Origin: Pseudomonas sp.
Lineage (GTDB): Bacteria > Pseudomonadota > Gammaproteobacteria > Pseudomonadales > Pseudomonadaceae
Assembly: GCA_030699825.1 (NCBI GenBank)
Contig: JAUYKV010000034.1
Location: forward strand, 124,001-188,000
Direction of reading: 5' to 3'
DNA: 64,000 nt
Numbering within the stretch: position 1 is the stretch's first letter; the number at the start of each line of letters is the position of its first letter. Both the position numbers and the translations under genes were made by a program. Below are positions 57,392 through 64,000 of the stretch, piece by piece. The notes under the pieces are model-generated. The model was not told where the DNA came from. It did no database searches and saw only the letters and a program-made list of their open reading frames with translations.

Positions 57392-57425
57392 TAACAACCT
57401 GTACACGTTATTCAGGGAGAAAATT

Positions 57426-59078
57426 TTGAGTTCACGCATCCATCCATTGGCCGGCAAGCCGGCGCCTGCAGACATGCTGGTCGATATCGAACAACTGCTG
57501 GCCGCGTACTTCGACCTGCAGCCCGATCCCGCCGTGGCCGCCCAACGTGTGGCCTTCGGCACCTCGGGGCATCGCGGCAGTTCGCTGGCCTGCAGCTTCA
57601 ACCAGTGGCATGTGCTCGCCATCAGTCAGGCGATCTGCGATTACCGTAACGCGCAGGGCATCGATGGCCCGCTGTTTATTGGCGCGGACAGCCATGCCCT
57701 GTCGCAACCGGCGTTCGATACGGCGCTGGAAGTGCTGGCCGCCAATGGCGTGCAGACGATGATTTCCGCCGGCGGCGAGTTCACCCCGACCCCGGCGATC
57801 TCCCACGCCATCCTGGTGCACAACCAGGGCCGTAGCACGGGCCTGGCCGACGGTATCGTGATCACCCCGTCGCACAACCCGCCGGACAGCGGCGGCTTTA
57901 AATACAACCCGTGCAATGGCGGCCCGGCCGACAGCGACATCACCAACTGGGTGCAGAACCGCGCCAATGCCTTGCTCGAAGACGGCCTCAAGCAGGTCAA
58001 GCGCATGCCGCTGGCCCAGGCGCGCCAGGCCGCCACCACCCATGCGCACGATTACCTGACGGCCTATGTCGACGACCTGGGCAGCGTGATCGATTTCGCG
58101 GTTATCCGCGCCGCCGGCCTGCGTATGGGCGTCGATCCGCTGGGCGGCGCGGGCGTGCATTACTGGTCGCGCATCGCCGAGCGGTACGGGCTCGATCTGC
58201 AGGTGGTCAGCCAGGTGATTGATCCGCAGTTCGCCTTCATGAGCCTGGATTGGGACGGCCAGATCCGCATGGACCCTTCATCCAGCCATGCCATGCAACG
58301 GCTGATCGGCCTTAAAGATGGCTACGACATCGCCTTTGCCTGCGACACCGATTACGACCGCCACGGTATAGTCGCGCCCAGTGTCGGCTTGCTGCCGGCC
58401 AACCACTTTCTCAGCGTGGCCATCGATTACCTGTTCCAGCATCGCCCGCAGTGGAGCGCCAGCGCGGCGGTGGGCAAGACCCTGGTCAGCAGCGCGATGA
58501 TCGATCGGGTCAGTGCCCGTCTGGGCCGGCCCATGCAGGAAGTGCCGGTCGGCTTCAAGTGGTTTGCCGACGGCCTGTTCGATGGCTCCCTGGGCTTTGC
58601 CGGTGAGGAAAGCGCCGGCGCCACCTTCCTGCGCCGCGACGGCAGGGTCTGGACCACCGACAAGGACGGCATGGCGCTGGCCTTGCTGGCGGCGGAAATA
58701 ACCGCCAGCTGCGGTCGCGACCCCGGTGAGCTGTATCGCGGCCTGAGCGAGGAATTCGGCGCGATAGTGGCCGACCGTATCGATGCGCCGGCCTCCCCGG
58801 TGCAGAAAAAGGCCCTCAGCCAACTCTCGCCTGAGCAGGTGCGCAGCACCCAGCTGGCCGGCGACAGGATCACCCGGGTGCTCGACAAGGCGCCGGGCAA
58901 CGGCGCGGCGATTGGCGGGATCAAGGTGATCAGCGACGGCGGCTGGTTCGCCGCGCGACCCTCGGGTACCGAGGACATCTACAAGATCTACGCCGAGAGC
59001 TACCGCGACCAGGCGCACCTGCAGCGGATTCTTGGCGAGGCGCAGCAGATCGTCGATGTGGCGCTGAGCAAGGATTGA
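57426..59078 (+). CDS. pgm: Phosphoglucomutase, alpha-D-glucose specific
   Basis: 550 residues from a TTG at 57426, chosen for AGGGAGA 5 bp upstream and because the family N-terminus (HPLAGKPAPADML) follows at once. The phosphoserine loop ITPSHNPPDSGG, the Mg site FACDTDYDRHG, FGTSGHRGSS and the phosphate-binding RPSGTEDIYKIY are intact. It interconverts glucose-1-phosphate and glucose-6-phosphate, linking polysaccharide or glycogen turnover to sugar catabolism. Beside phosphoketolase it suggests use of stored glucose. Confidence 0.95.
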   Translation: MSSRIHPLAGKPAPADMLVDIEQLLAAYFDLQPDPAVAAQRVAFGTSGHRGSSLACSFNQWHVLAISQAICDYRNAQGIDGPLFIGADSHALSQPAFDTALEVLAANGVQTMISAGGEFTPTPAISHAILVHNQGRSTGLADGIVITPSHNPPDSGGFKYNPCNGGPADSDITNWVQNRANALLEDGLKQVKRMPLAQARQAATTHAHDYLTAYVDDLGSVIDFAVIRAAGLRMGVDPLGGAGVHYWSRIAERYGLDLQVVSQVIDPQFAFMSLDWDGQIRMDPSSSHAMQRLIGLKDGYDIAFACDTDYDRHGIVAPSVGLLPANHFLSVAIDYLFQHRPQWSASAAVGKTLVSSAMIDRVSARLGRPMQEVPVGFKWFADGLFDGSLGFAGEESAGATFLRRDGRVWTTDKDGMALALLAAEITASCGRDPGELYRGLSEEFGAIVADRIDAPASPVQKKALSQLSPEQVRSTQLAGDRITRVLDKAPGNGAAIGGIKVISDGGWFAARPSGTEDIYKIYAESYRDQAHLQRILGEAQQIVDVALSKD

Positions 59079-59084
59079 GCGCTT

Positions 59085-59118
59085 GCTGGCGCGACCGCAG
59101 ATAGTGGGGCGCGCCAGC
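59085..59118. terminator. Bidirectional hairpin between pgm and the sensor kinase gene
   Basis: Perfect 9-bp stem GCTGGCGCG / CGCGCCAGC between convergent genes that lie 42 bp apart. No T-tract, so efficiency is uncertain. Confidence 0.5.
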
Positions 59119-59120
59119 GC

Positions 59121-60449
59121 TCAAGCAGGTAAAAACTGCAGGCTGACGGCAAAACCGTCGGGTTGACCGGGTGCCGGCGAAGCAAACTGCAGGCTGGCAC
59201 CCACCCCCTGGGCGATAGTCTGGGTAATCGCCAGGCCAAGTCCCGATCCTTCGGCCTGGCTGTTGCCGCGCACGAAGCGGCCACTCAGTTGCGCCAGCAG
59301 TGCCGGGGGAACCACCGGGCCTGGATTCACCACCCGTAGCAGGGCTGTGCTGGACAGACTCACCTCGATAGCCTGACCGCTTGCGCCATGTTTCATGGCG
59401 TTCTCGATCAGGTTGCGCAGCAGAATGGCAAAGGCATCCGGATCGATTGTCACAAGCACCGCCGGCGTGCTCGGCAACTGCAGGTGCAGACGCACACCGG
59501 CCGTGCGGCGCAGGTCATCGACAACGTGCGCGAGCAGCGGCACTAGATCTTGCGGCGTCTCGGACAGCAGGCCGCCGCCTTCGGCCTTGGCCAGCTGCAT
59601 GAGTTTTTCCGAAAGCCGTGCCAGTTCGCGCAGTGACGCCTCGATCTGCGCCGCCCGCTCCTGCAGCGGGCCGTCCGGGGCTTCACGGCGCAGGCGCTGG
59701 ACTTGAGCCAGGGTCGCCGCCAGCGGAGTGCGCAATTCATGGGCACTGTTGGCGGTAAAGCTACGCTCGGCATCCAGTGCTCGGCGCAGTCGCTCCATCA
59801 GGTGGTTGACGGCATCCGCCAGCGGATTGATCTCGGCGGGTAACTGCGCCGCTTTGATCGGGGATAGATCACCGGCCCCGCGGGTCTCGATGGCATGCCG
59901 ATAGGCCAGCACAGTGCGCAAGCTCAGACGCACCCATAGCCAGGTGCCGAGCAGACTGAGCGGAATCAACAGCAGCAACGGCAGCAGCAGCGACAAGGAT
60001 GTTTCCCTGGCCGCTTCGCGGCGATGCGCCAGCGGCTCGGCGACCTCGATGAATACGGTTCCGCGCAGCGCGCTGGCGGCATAAAGGCGGTGCGTGGCGC
60101 TAGTGGAAAAGCCCTCGAGCGGCTGCGCATTGAAGATTGCCGGGTCGGCATCATGGGACTGCAGCAGGGTATTGCCGTGGTTATCGCGCACCAGATAAGT
60201 CAGGTACTCCTTGTGCGCTTGCAGCGAGGCAATATGCTGCAACGCGCGGGGTTCCTCGCGGTTGACAATCTCGAGTACAGCCAGAGGCAGAATCCGCTGC
60301 GCGGTTTCTTCCAGGGCACTGTCGAAGGCTTCAGCCAACTCATGCTGTACGACCATTCCGGCGATTGCCGTGGCGATCAGCCAGAGTACGCTAATGCCCA
60401 GGGTCAGACCCAGGCCCAGGCGTTTTTGCAAACTGGCGGCAGGCTTCAT
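59121..60449 (-). CDS. Sensor histidine kinase
   Basis: 442 residues. Transmembrane helices at about 13-35 and 153-175 enclose a ~115-residue periplasmic sensor, then HAMP. The H-box is FTANSAHELRTPLAATLAQV with His237; N-box LLRNLIENAMKHG and G-box GSGLGLAITQTI follow. It belongs with QseC/PmrB/TctE-type kinases of OmpR-class regulators. It overlaps the regulator gene by 4 bp (ATGA). The divergent PepSY/DUF2271 operon is its likely target; the signal (metal, redox or envelope state) is unknown. Confidence 0.92.
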   Translation of the reverse strand: MKPAASLQKRLGLGLTLGISVLWLIATAIAGMVVQHELAEAFDSALEETAQRILPLAVLEIVNREEPRALQHIASLQAHKEYLTYLVRDNHGNTLLQSHDADPAIFNAQPLEGFSTSATHRLYAASALRGTVFIEVAEPLAHRREAARETSLSLLLPLLLLIPLSLLGTWLWVRLSLRTVLAYRHAIETRGAGDLSPIKAAQLPAEINPLADAVNHLMERLRRALDAERSFTANSAHELRTPLAATLAQVQRLRREAPDGPLQERAAQIEASLRELARLSEKLMQLAKAEGGGLLSETPQDLVPLLAHVVDDLRRTAGVRLHLQLPSTPAVLVTIDPDAFAILLRNLIENAMKHGASGQAIEVSLSSTALLRVVNPGPVVPPALLAQLSGRFVRGNSQAEGSGLGLAITQTIAQGVGASLQFASPAPGQPDGFAVSLQFLPA

Positions 60450-61105
60450 TTCGAGCCCAGCCGATAGCCCATGCCACGCACGTTTTCGATCAGCTCGCGG
60501 CCCAGTTTCTTGCGCAGGCGGCTGATGTACACCTCGATGGTATTGCTCTCGATTTCGGCGCCGAATTCGTACAGGCGTTCTTCAAGCTGCGATCTCGACA
60601 GCAGGGCGCCGGGACGCTGGATAAAGGCTTCAAGCAATGCCCACTCGCGCGCGGTCAGAGCCACGCCAATGCCGGCGCGCGCAATGCTGCGGGCAGCCAG
60701 GTCGATCTGCAGTTCACCCAGCTGGATCTGCGGGTTGGGATTGCCACTGTAGCGGCGCGCCACTGCGGCGACCCGTGCGGACAGTTCGAACAGGTCGAAG
60801 GGTTTGACCAGGTAATCGTCAGCCCCGGCATTCAAGCCGGCAATCCGGTCGGAGATCTGATCCCGGGCCGTGAGAATGATCACCGGGGTGGCATCGCCAG
60901 CGCTGCGGCGTTGGCGCAGAAAGTCCAGGCCACGTCCGTCTGGCAGCATCAAGTCGAGCAAGATCAGGTCATAAGCGGTCGTGTGTACGCTCGCATCGGC
61001 ATGCGCGAGGCGTTGCACCCAATCCACCGCATGGCCGTCATCGGCAATCTGTTCGCGCACAGCTTCGCCCAGACCCGCCGAATCCTCGATCAGCAATACC
61101 CGCAT
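60446..61105 (-). CDS. OmpR-family response regulator
   Basis: 219 residues from the ATG at 61105 (AGAGG 7 bp upstream; the GTG at 61111 lacks a site). The receiver has acidic residues in LIEDSAGLG, Asp51 in LILLDLMLPDGRG and Lys101 in LVKPFDLFEL. The winged-helix domain includes LTAREWALLEAFIQRPG and NTIEVYISRLRKKLG. It likely binds the TTCAG-N6-GTCAG direct repeats found at its own promoter and two divergent ones, as OmpR-class dimers bind tandem half-sites one helical turn apart. Confidence 0.94.
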   Translation of the reverse strand: MRVLLIEDSAGLGEAVREQIADDGHAVDWVQRLAHADASVHTTAYDLILLDLMLPDGRGLDFLRQRRSAGDATPVIILTARDQISDRIAGLNAGADDYLVKPFDLFELSARVAAVARRYSGNPNPQIQLGELQIDLAARSIARAGIGVALTAREWALLEAFIQRPGALLSRSQLEERLYEFGAEIESNTIEVYISRLRKKLGRELIENVRGMGYRLGSK

Positions 61106-61138
61106 ATCCACACCTCTTGTGCCCAGTTGCTGGCCTGC

Positions 61139-61170
61139 AGATTAACGGTTGTACCTGACGACAACCTGAA
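61139..61170 (-). promoter_or_regulatory. Response-regulator box and promoter of the two-component genes
   Basis: On the minus strand TTCAG-GTTGTC-GTCAG (61170-61155), then 10 bp, then TAATCT (61144-61139). Same geometry as the two boxes on the plus strand. Confidence 0.65.
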
Positions 61171-61196
61171 GGGTGGCCCTTCAGGTTGCCGTCAGG
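61154..61196. promoter_or_regulatory. 43-bp near-perfect palindrome, divergent operator
   Basis: Arms 61154-61173 and 61177-61196 (20 bp each, one mismatch) around TGG. It equals two back-to-back copies of the TTCAG-N6-GTCAG box, one for each direction. Confidence 0.8.
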
Positions 61197-61211
61197 AAGT
61201 CGCGCTAGGGT
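61180..61211 (+). promoter_or_regulatory. Response-regulator box and promoter of the PepSY gene
   Basis: TTCAG-GTTGCC-GTCAG (61180-61195), 10 bp, TAGGGT (61206-61211). No -35 hexamer is evident, as expected for an activator-dependent promoter with the box in its place. Confidence 0.65.
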
Positions 61212-61243
61212 ATGCCACACATGCCCAGGCAGGAGGAAACATC

Positions 61244-61549
61244 ATGAACTCTGCGTTTTATGTCAGTGCCGCGCTACTCGGTACGCTGGTGAGCGGCAAC
61301 GTTCTGGCCAGCGACGATTGTGTGGACCCGGTAGCCGACTGGCAACCGCGCGAAGTACTGCGTCAGCAGGTTGCGCAGTACGGCTGGAGCGTGCAACGGA
61401 TCAAGGTCGACGACGGTTGTTACGAGGTCCGTGGGGTCGATCGCTGGGGTAACAGGTTCGAGGCCAAATTCGCCCCTGCCTCGTTGTCGATTCGCACCCT
61501 GGAAATTGACTTCAGGCCCGACGGCGATGCCTCCGAATACCTGAAGTAA
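61244..61549 (+). CDS. Secreted PepSY-domain protein
   Basis: 101 residues from the ATG at 61244 (AGGAGG 7 bp upstream). A signal peptide ends at LAS-DD. A single PepSY domain fills the rest: PREVLRQQVAQYGWSVQRIK, DGCYEVRGVDRWGNRFEAKF. Two Cys (DDCVD and DGCYEV) could form a disulfide. Small PepSY proteins are often controlled by two-component systems and bind metals or partner proteins in the periplasm; the exact role is unknown. Confidence 0.88.
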   Translation: MNSAFYVSAALLGTLVSGNVLASDDCVDPVADWQPREVLRQQVAQYGWSVQRIKVDDGCYEVRGVDRWGNRFEAKFAPASLSIRTLEIDFRPDGDASEYLK

Positions 61550-61580
61550 ATCCTGTGGCCACCCTGCACCACGGGCGTCA

Positions 61581-61612
61581 TTCAGCGTGCTGTCAGCTCT
61601 CGGCGCTAGGGT
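61581..61612 (+). promoter_or_regulatory. Response-regulator box and promoter of the DUF2271 gene
   Basis: TTCAG-CGTGCT-GTCAG (61581-61596), 10 bp, TAGGGT (61607-61612). It shares GCGCTAGGGTA with the PepSY promoter. Confidence 0.65.
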
Positions 61613-61644
61613 ACGGGCCATAACCATTGAACCGGAGATCCACG

Positions 61645-62130
61645 ATGAAGCCCTATGCCGTGAAAAAGATTGCTGCCGCCGTTTGTCTGGCTGGCGCCAT
61701 TGCGCTGCCAGGCTTTGCCCAGGCCCGCGAAGTGACCTTGACCACCGAGCTGAAGAGCTATCGAGGTGACGATGCCTACCTGGCGTTTTACCTCACCGAT
61801 GGCAATGGCCAGTACCAGAGCACGCTCTGGGTCGCCGGCAAGAAGGCCAAGTATTACAAACACCTGCGCGATTGGGCGCGTGGCAGCGGCTTGAATTCCA
61901 GCGAATTCGACGGCGTCACCGGTGCCAGCGTTGGCAGTGGGCAGACCCTGACAGTGACGGTTGAGCTGGCCGATGCGCTGATCGATGCCGGTTATGAAAT
62001 ACGCGTGGACACTGCGGTCGAGGACAAACGCGATAACCGCGCCGAGGTAAAGGTACCGCTGACCAGCCAAGGCGCCGGCAAGCCAACCAGCGGCAGCGGC
62101 TATATCGACTCCTTCAGCTACGACCTGTAA
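61645..62130 (+). CDS. Exported DUF2271 protein with a flavinylation-type motif
   Basis: 161 residues from the ATG at 61645 (GGAG upstream). A signal peptide is cut near AQA-REVTL. The beta-rich mature part (VTLTTELKSYRGDDAYLAFY, YQSTLWVAGKKAKYYKHL, GYEIRVDTAVEDKRDNRAEV) fits DUF2271. At residues 89-95 it has D-G-V-T-G-A-S, a match to the Dxx(S/T)GA(S/T) sequence to which ApbE attaches FMN through the last Ser/Thr. It is therefore a candidate periplasmic flavoprotein receiving electrons from the membrane reductase encoded 22 bp downstream. Confidence 0.88.
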   Translation: MKPYAVKKIAAAVCLAGAIALPGFAQAREVTLTTELKSYRGDDAYLAFYLTDGNGQYQSTLWVAGKKAKYYKHLRDWARGSGLNSSEFDGVTGASVGSGQTLTVTVELADALIDAGYEIRVDTAVEDKRDNRAEVKVPLTSQGAGKPTSGSGYIDSFSYDL

Positions 62131-62152
62131 GGCCAACCAGAGGAGGTACACC

Positions 62153-64000
62153 ATGCTCCGCCAGCTTCATTCACTGCCCGGTCTGCTGGCCGCCCTGCTG
62201 GTCATGTTGCTGGCGCTCAGTGGCGCAGTGCTGTCGGTCACCCCGGCGCTGGAACGGCTCGATGCCAGCGTGCCTGCCACCGGTCAGATCAGCGTCGCCG
62301 AGTTGGCAGGGCGGGTGGCGCAGCACTACCCGGGAGCCGAGCAGCTGCAGCGCAGCCCCTCCGGCACGCTCATCGTTTATTACAGCGAGAACGGCCAGGC
62401 CGGTGCCGCACGCATTGACCCGCGCACCGGGCAAGGTATTGGCGCCTATGCGCCGGCGGATTTTTTGCCCTGGGTGCAAGAGCTGCATCGCTCGTTGTTG
62501 CTCGATACTCCGGGGCGTGCGGTCTCGGGTGTTGCCGCGCTGCTGATGCTGCTGCTGTCGATCACCGGAGCCGCCATGCTGGCCAAACGTCTAGGCGGCT
62601 GGCGTCAGTTGCTGCATCCATTACGTGGCGGCTTCAGCCAGCGCTGGCATGCCGAAGTGGGTCGCCTGGTGGTGTTGGGCCTGCTGCTGTCTGCGCTGAG
62701 CGGGATCTATATGTCGGCGGCGACCTTTGGCCTGATTGCCGATGGCATGCAGCGTGAGCCCGAGTTTCCGCAAGCAGTGGACCCTGGTCCGGCGGCTTCG
62801 GTGGCAAGCCTGGCGGCGCTGCGGGCTACCGACTTGAATGACCTGCGCGAACTGGTGTACCCCAATCCCAGCGACCCCGGCGATGTCTATTCGCTGCGTA
62901 CCGCCCAGGGCGATGGCTATGTCGATCAGGCCAGTGGTGCGCTGCTGTCCTATCAGGCGCATGGCGCCGCGCGTCGCACCTATGAGTTGATCTACCAGTT
63001 GCACACCGGGGAAGGTTTCTGGTGGCTCGGTCTGCTGCTGGGCGTATGCGCGCTGGGCGTGCCCCTGATGAGCGTCACTGGCGCACGGCTCTGGTGGCTA
63101 CGCCGCCAGGCCATGCCGCGGCTGGCCAATAACAGCGCCGCGCAATTGGCCGATACGGTGATTCTGGTCGGCAGTGAAAGCAACAGCACCTGGGGTTTTG
63201 CGAACACCCTGCACGACGCCCTGCACCAGGCTGGTTTGCGCGTGCACACGGCGGCAATGAACCAGCTGGCGAGCGAATACCGCCACGCGCAGCGCCTGTT
63301 CATCCTCACGGCCACCTATGGCGATGGCGATGCGCCGGCTTCGGCCCGGCAATTTATGGCGCGGCTGGCCAAGACCAGGGTTCGGCCTGGGGCAGGTTTC
63401 GCCGTGCTGGGCTTTGGCGATCGGCAGTTCCCGCAGTTCTGTGAGTTTGCCAAGGCGGCCGATACGGCTCTGCTTGAGCGGGGCTGGTCGCGCTTGCTGG
63501 CGCTAGAGACCATCGATCGGCAATCCACCCAGGAGTTTGCCCGCTGGGGTCATACCGTCGGCCAGTTGCTCGGTCAGGAGCTGGCTCTGGTGCACACGGC
63601 CGCGCGTCCGCGTTGCCAGTCCTGGCAACTGGTGGAACGGGTCGAGTATGGCGAGCAGGTGCAAGCGCCTACCAGCGTGTTGCGCTTCAAGGCGGCAGCG
63701 CCGGCGGGTAAGGTCGGCTGGCTGAAGCGCAGGCTCGGGGCTGATGCCGTGGGCCATTTCGAGGCCGGCGATCTGCTTGGCGTCGTGCCGCCGGGCAGTC
63801 CTGTGCCGCGCTTTTATTCGCTGGCCAGTGGCTCGCGTGACGGGGTGCTGGAAATCTGTGTGCGCAAGCACCCCAATGGTCTGTGTTCCGGGTTTCTGCA
63901 TGACATGCCGCTCGGCGCCAGGATGGACGCCTTTATTCAGCCCAACCCGGATTTCCGTCCGGCGTCGGGTAAAGCTCCGGTGATCCTGATCGGCGCGGGC
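62153..64000 (+). CDS. PepSY-TM / flavodoxin / FAD reductase fusion, 3' partial
   Basis: 616 codons are open to the right edge. AGGAGG stands 6 bp before the ATG. Residues 1-330 form a PepSY-TM membrane part with helices near 10-30, 124-146, 172-190 and 288-308 and His in ELHRSLL and QRWHAEVGRL that could bind heme. A flavodoxin domain follows at about 345-480 (DTVILVGSESNSTWGFAN, LTATYGDGDAP). A ferredoxin-NADP-reductase-type part begins near 500 with the FAD motif RFYSLASGS and the nucleotide-binding start VILIGAG at the edge. It likely moves NAD(P)H electrons across the inner membrane to periplasmic acceptors. Confidence 0.9.
   Translation, partial: MLRQLHSLPGLLAALLVMLLALSGAVLSVTPALERLDASVPATGQISVAELAGRVAQHYPGAEQLQRSPSGTLIVYYSENGQAGAARIDPRTGQGIGAYAPADFLPWVQELHRSLLLDTPGRAVSGVAALLMLLLSITGAAMLAKRLGGWRQLLHPLRGGFSQRWHAEVGRLVVLGLLLSALSGIYMSAATFGLIADGMQREPEFPQAVDPGPAASVASLAALRATDLNDLRELVYPNPSDPGDVYSLRTAQGDGYVDQASGALLSYQAHGAARRTYELIYQLHTGEGFWWLGLLLGVCALGVPLMSVTGARLWWLRRQAMPRLANNSAAQLADTVILVGSESNSTWGFANTLHDALHQAGLRVHTAAMNQLASEYRHAQRLFILTATYGDGDAPASARQFMARLAKTRVRPGAGFAVLGFGDRQFPQFCEFAKAADTALLERGWSRLLALETIDRQSTQEFARWGHTVGQLLGQELALVHTAARPRCQSWQLVERVEYGEQVQAPTSVLRFKAAAPAGKVGWLKRRLGADAVGHFEAGDLLGVVPPGSPVPRFYSLASGSRDGVLEICVRKHPNGLCSGFLHDMPLGARMDAFIQPNPDFRPASGKAPVILIGAG

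Larger units (their letters stand above)
57089..57425. other. 337-bp intergenic region occupied by nested inverted repeats
   Basis: Holds the element at 57139-57391 with a family B repeat inside. Only ~30 bp before pgm are left for a ribosome-binding site (AGGGAGA at 57414-57420). Confidence 0.65.

Overview
The window looks like chromosomal DNA of a GC-rich Pseudomonas (Gammaproteobacteria). This rests on xcp-type type II secretion genes, the gap/edd-glk-gltR-gtrS-gtsABCD-porin-hexR-zwf-pgl-eda glucose locus in the usual Pseudomonas order, the fumC / DUF2059 / bolA neighbourhood, and several short palindromic repeats typical of the genus. Two traits argue against P. aeruginosa or P. putida themselves. 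The homogentisate pathway uses the short hmgA and fah types next to hpd. A LamB-type porin stands where OprB is expected.

Layout. 1-3206: end of a type II secretion operon (gspJ partial, gspK, gspL, gspM). 3307-3772: tRNA-Val and two tRNA-Asp genes with promoter and terminator. 3792-12668: housekeeping block (DMT transporter, quinone-reductase-like flavoprotein, fumC, DUF2059 protein, bolA, trhO, DsbA-like protein, ABC exporter, coiled-coil membrane protein). 13155-17416: tyrosine degradation (hpd, hmgA, fah, maiA). 17826-26789: two chemoreceptors, a YdjM-like membrane protein, a GGDEF/EAL protein with a periplasmic partner, arfB and a decayed second arfB. 26847-28441: MerR-controlled cation exporter and mgsA. 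28667-45128: glucose uptake and Entner-Doudoroff genes with HexR operators. 45185-46742: an aldo/keto reductase and a truncated transporter. 47.8-59.1 kb: a stress- or energy-type accessory block (PLD-family protein, secreted protein, DUF3309 peptide, two Crp/Fnr regulators, REC-PAS-GGDEF-EAL protein, BON protein, phosphoketolase, phosphoglucomutase). 59121-64000: a two-component system divergent from a PepSY / DUF2271 / PepSY-TM-flavodoxin-reductase operon that runs off the right edge.

How the parts work together. Glucose crosses the LamB-type porin, is captured by GtsA, pumped in by GtsBCD, phosphorylated by Glk and routed by Zwf, Pgl, Edd and Eda to pyruvate and glyceraldehyde-3-phosphate for Gap. 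HexR sites sit at gap, edd and zwf. AANAANAA motifs of the Hfq/Crc type lie before several of these genes and before hpd.

The two most interesting signals are regulatory. (1) Four intergenic regions of the 49-55 kb block carry one 16-bp Crp-style palindrome (best copy TGTTCGCTAGCGAACA), which suggests a small regulon of the two local Crp/Fnr proteins. (2) At the right end, three promoters share TTCAG-N6-GTCAG placed exactly 10 bp before the -10. They drive the two-component genes, the PepSY gene and the DUF2271 gene. The DUF2271 protein carries a match to the ApbE flavinylation motif (DGVTGAS), which points to a regulated extracytoplasmic flavin-based electron-transfer system.
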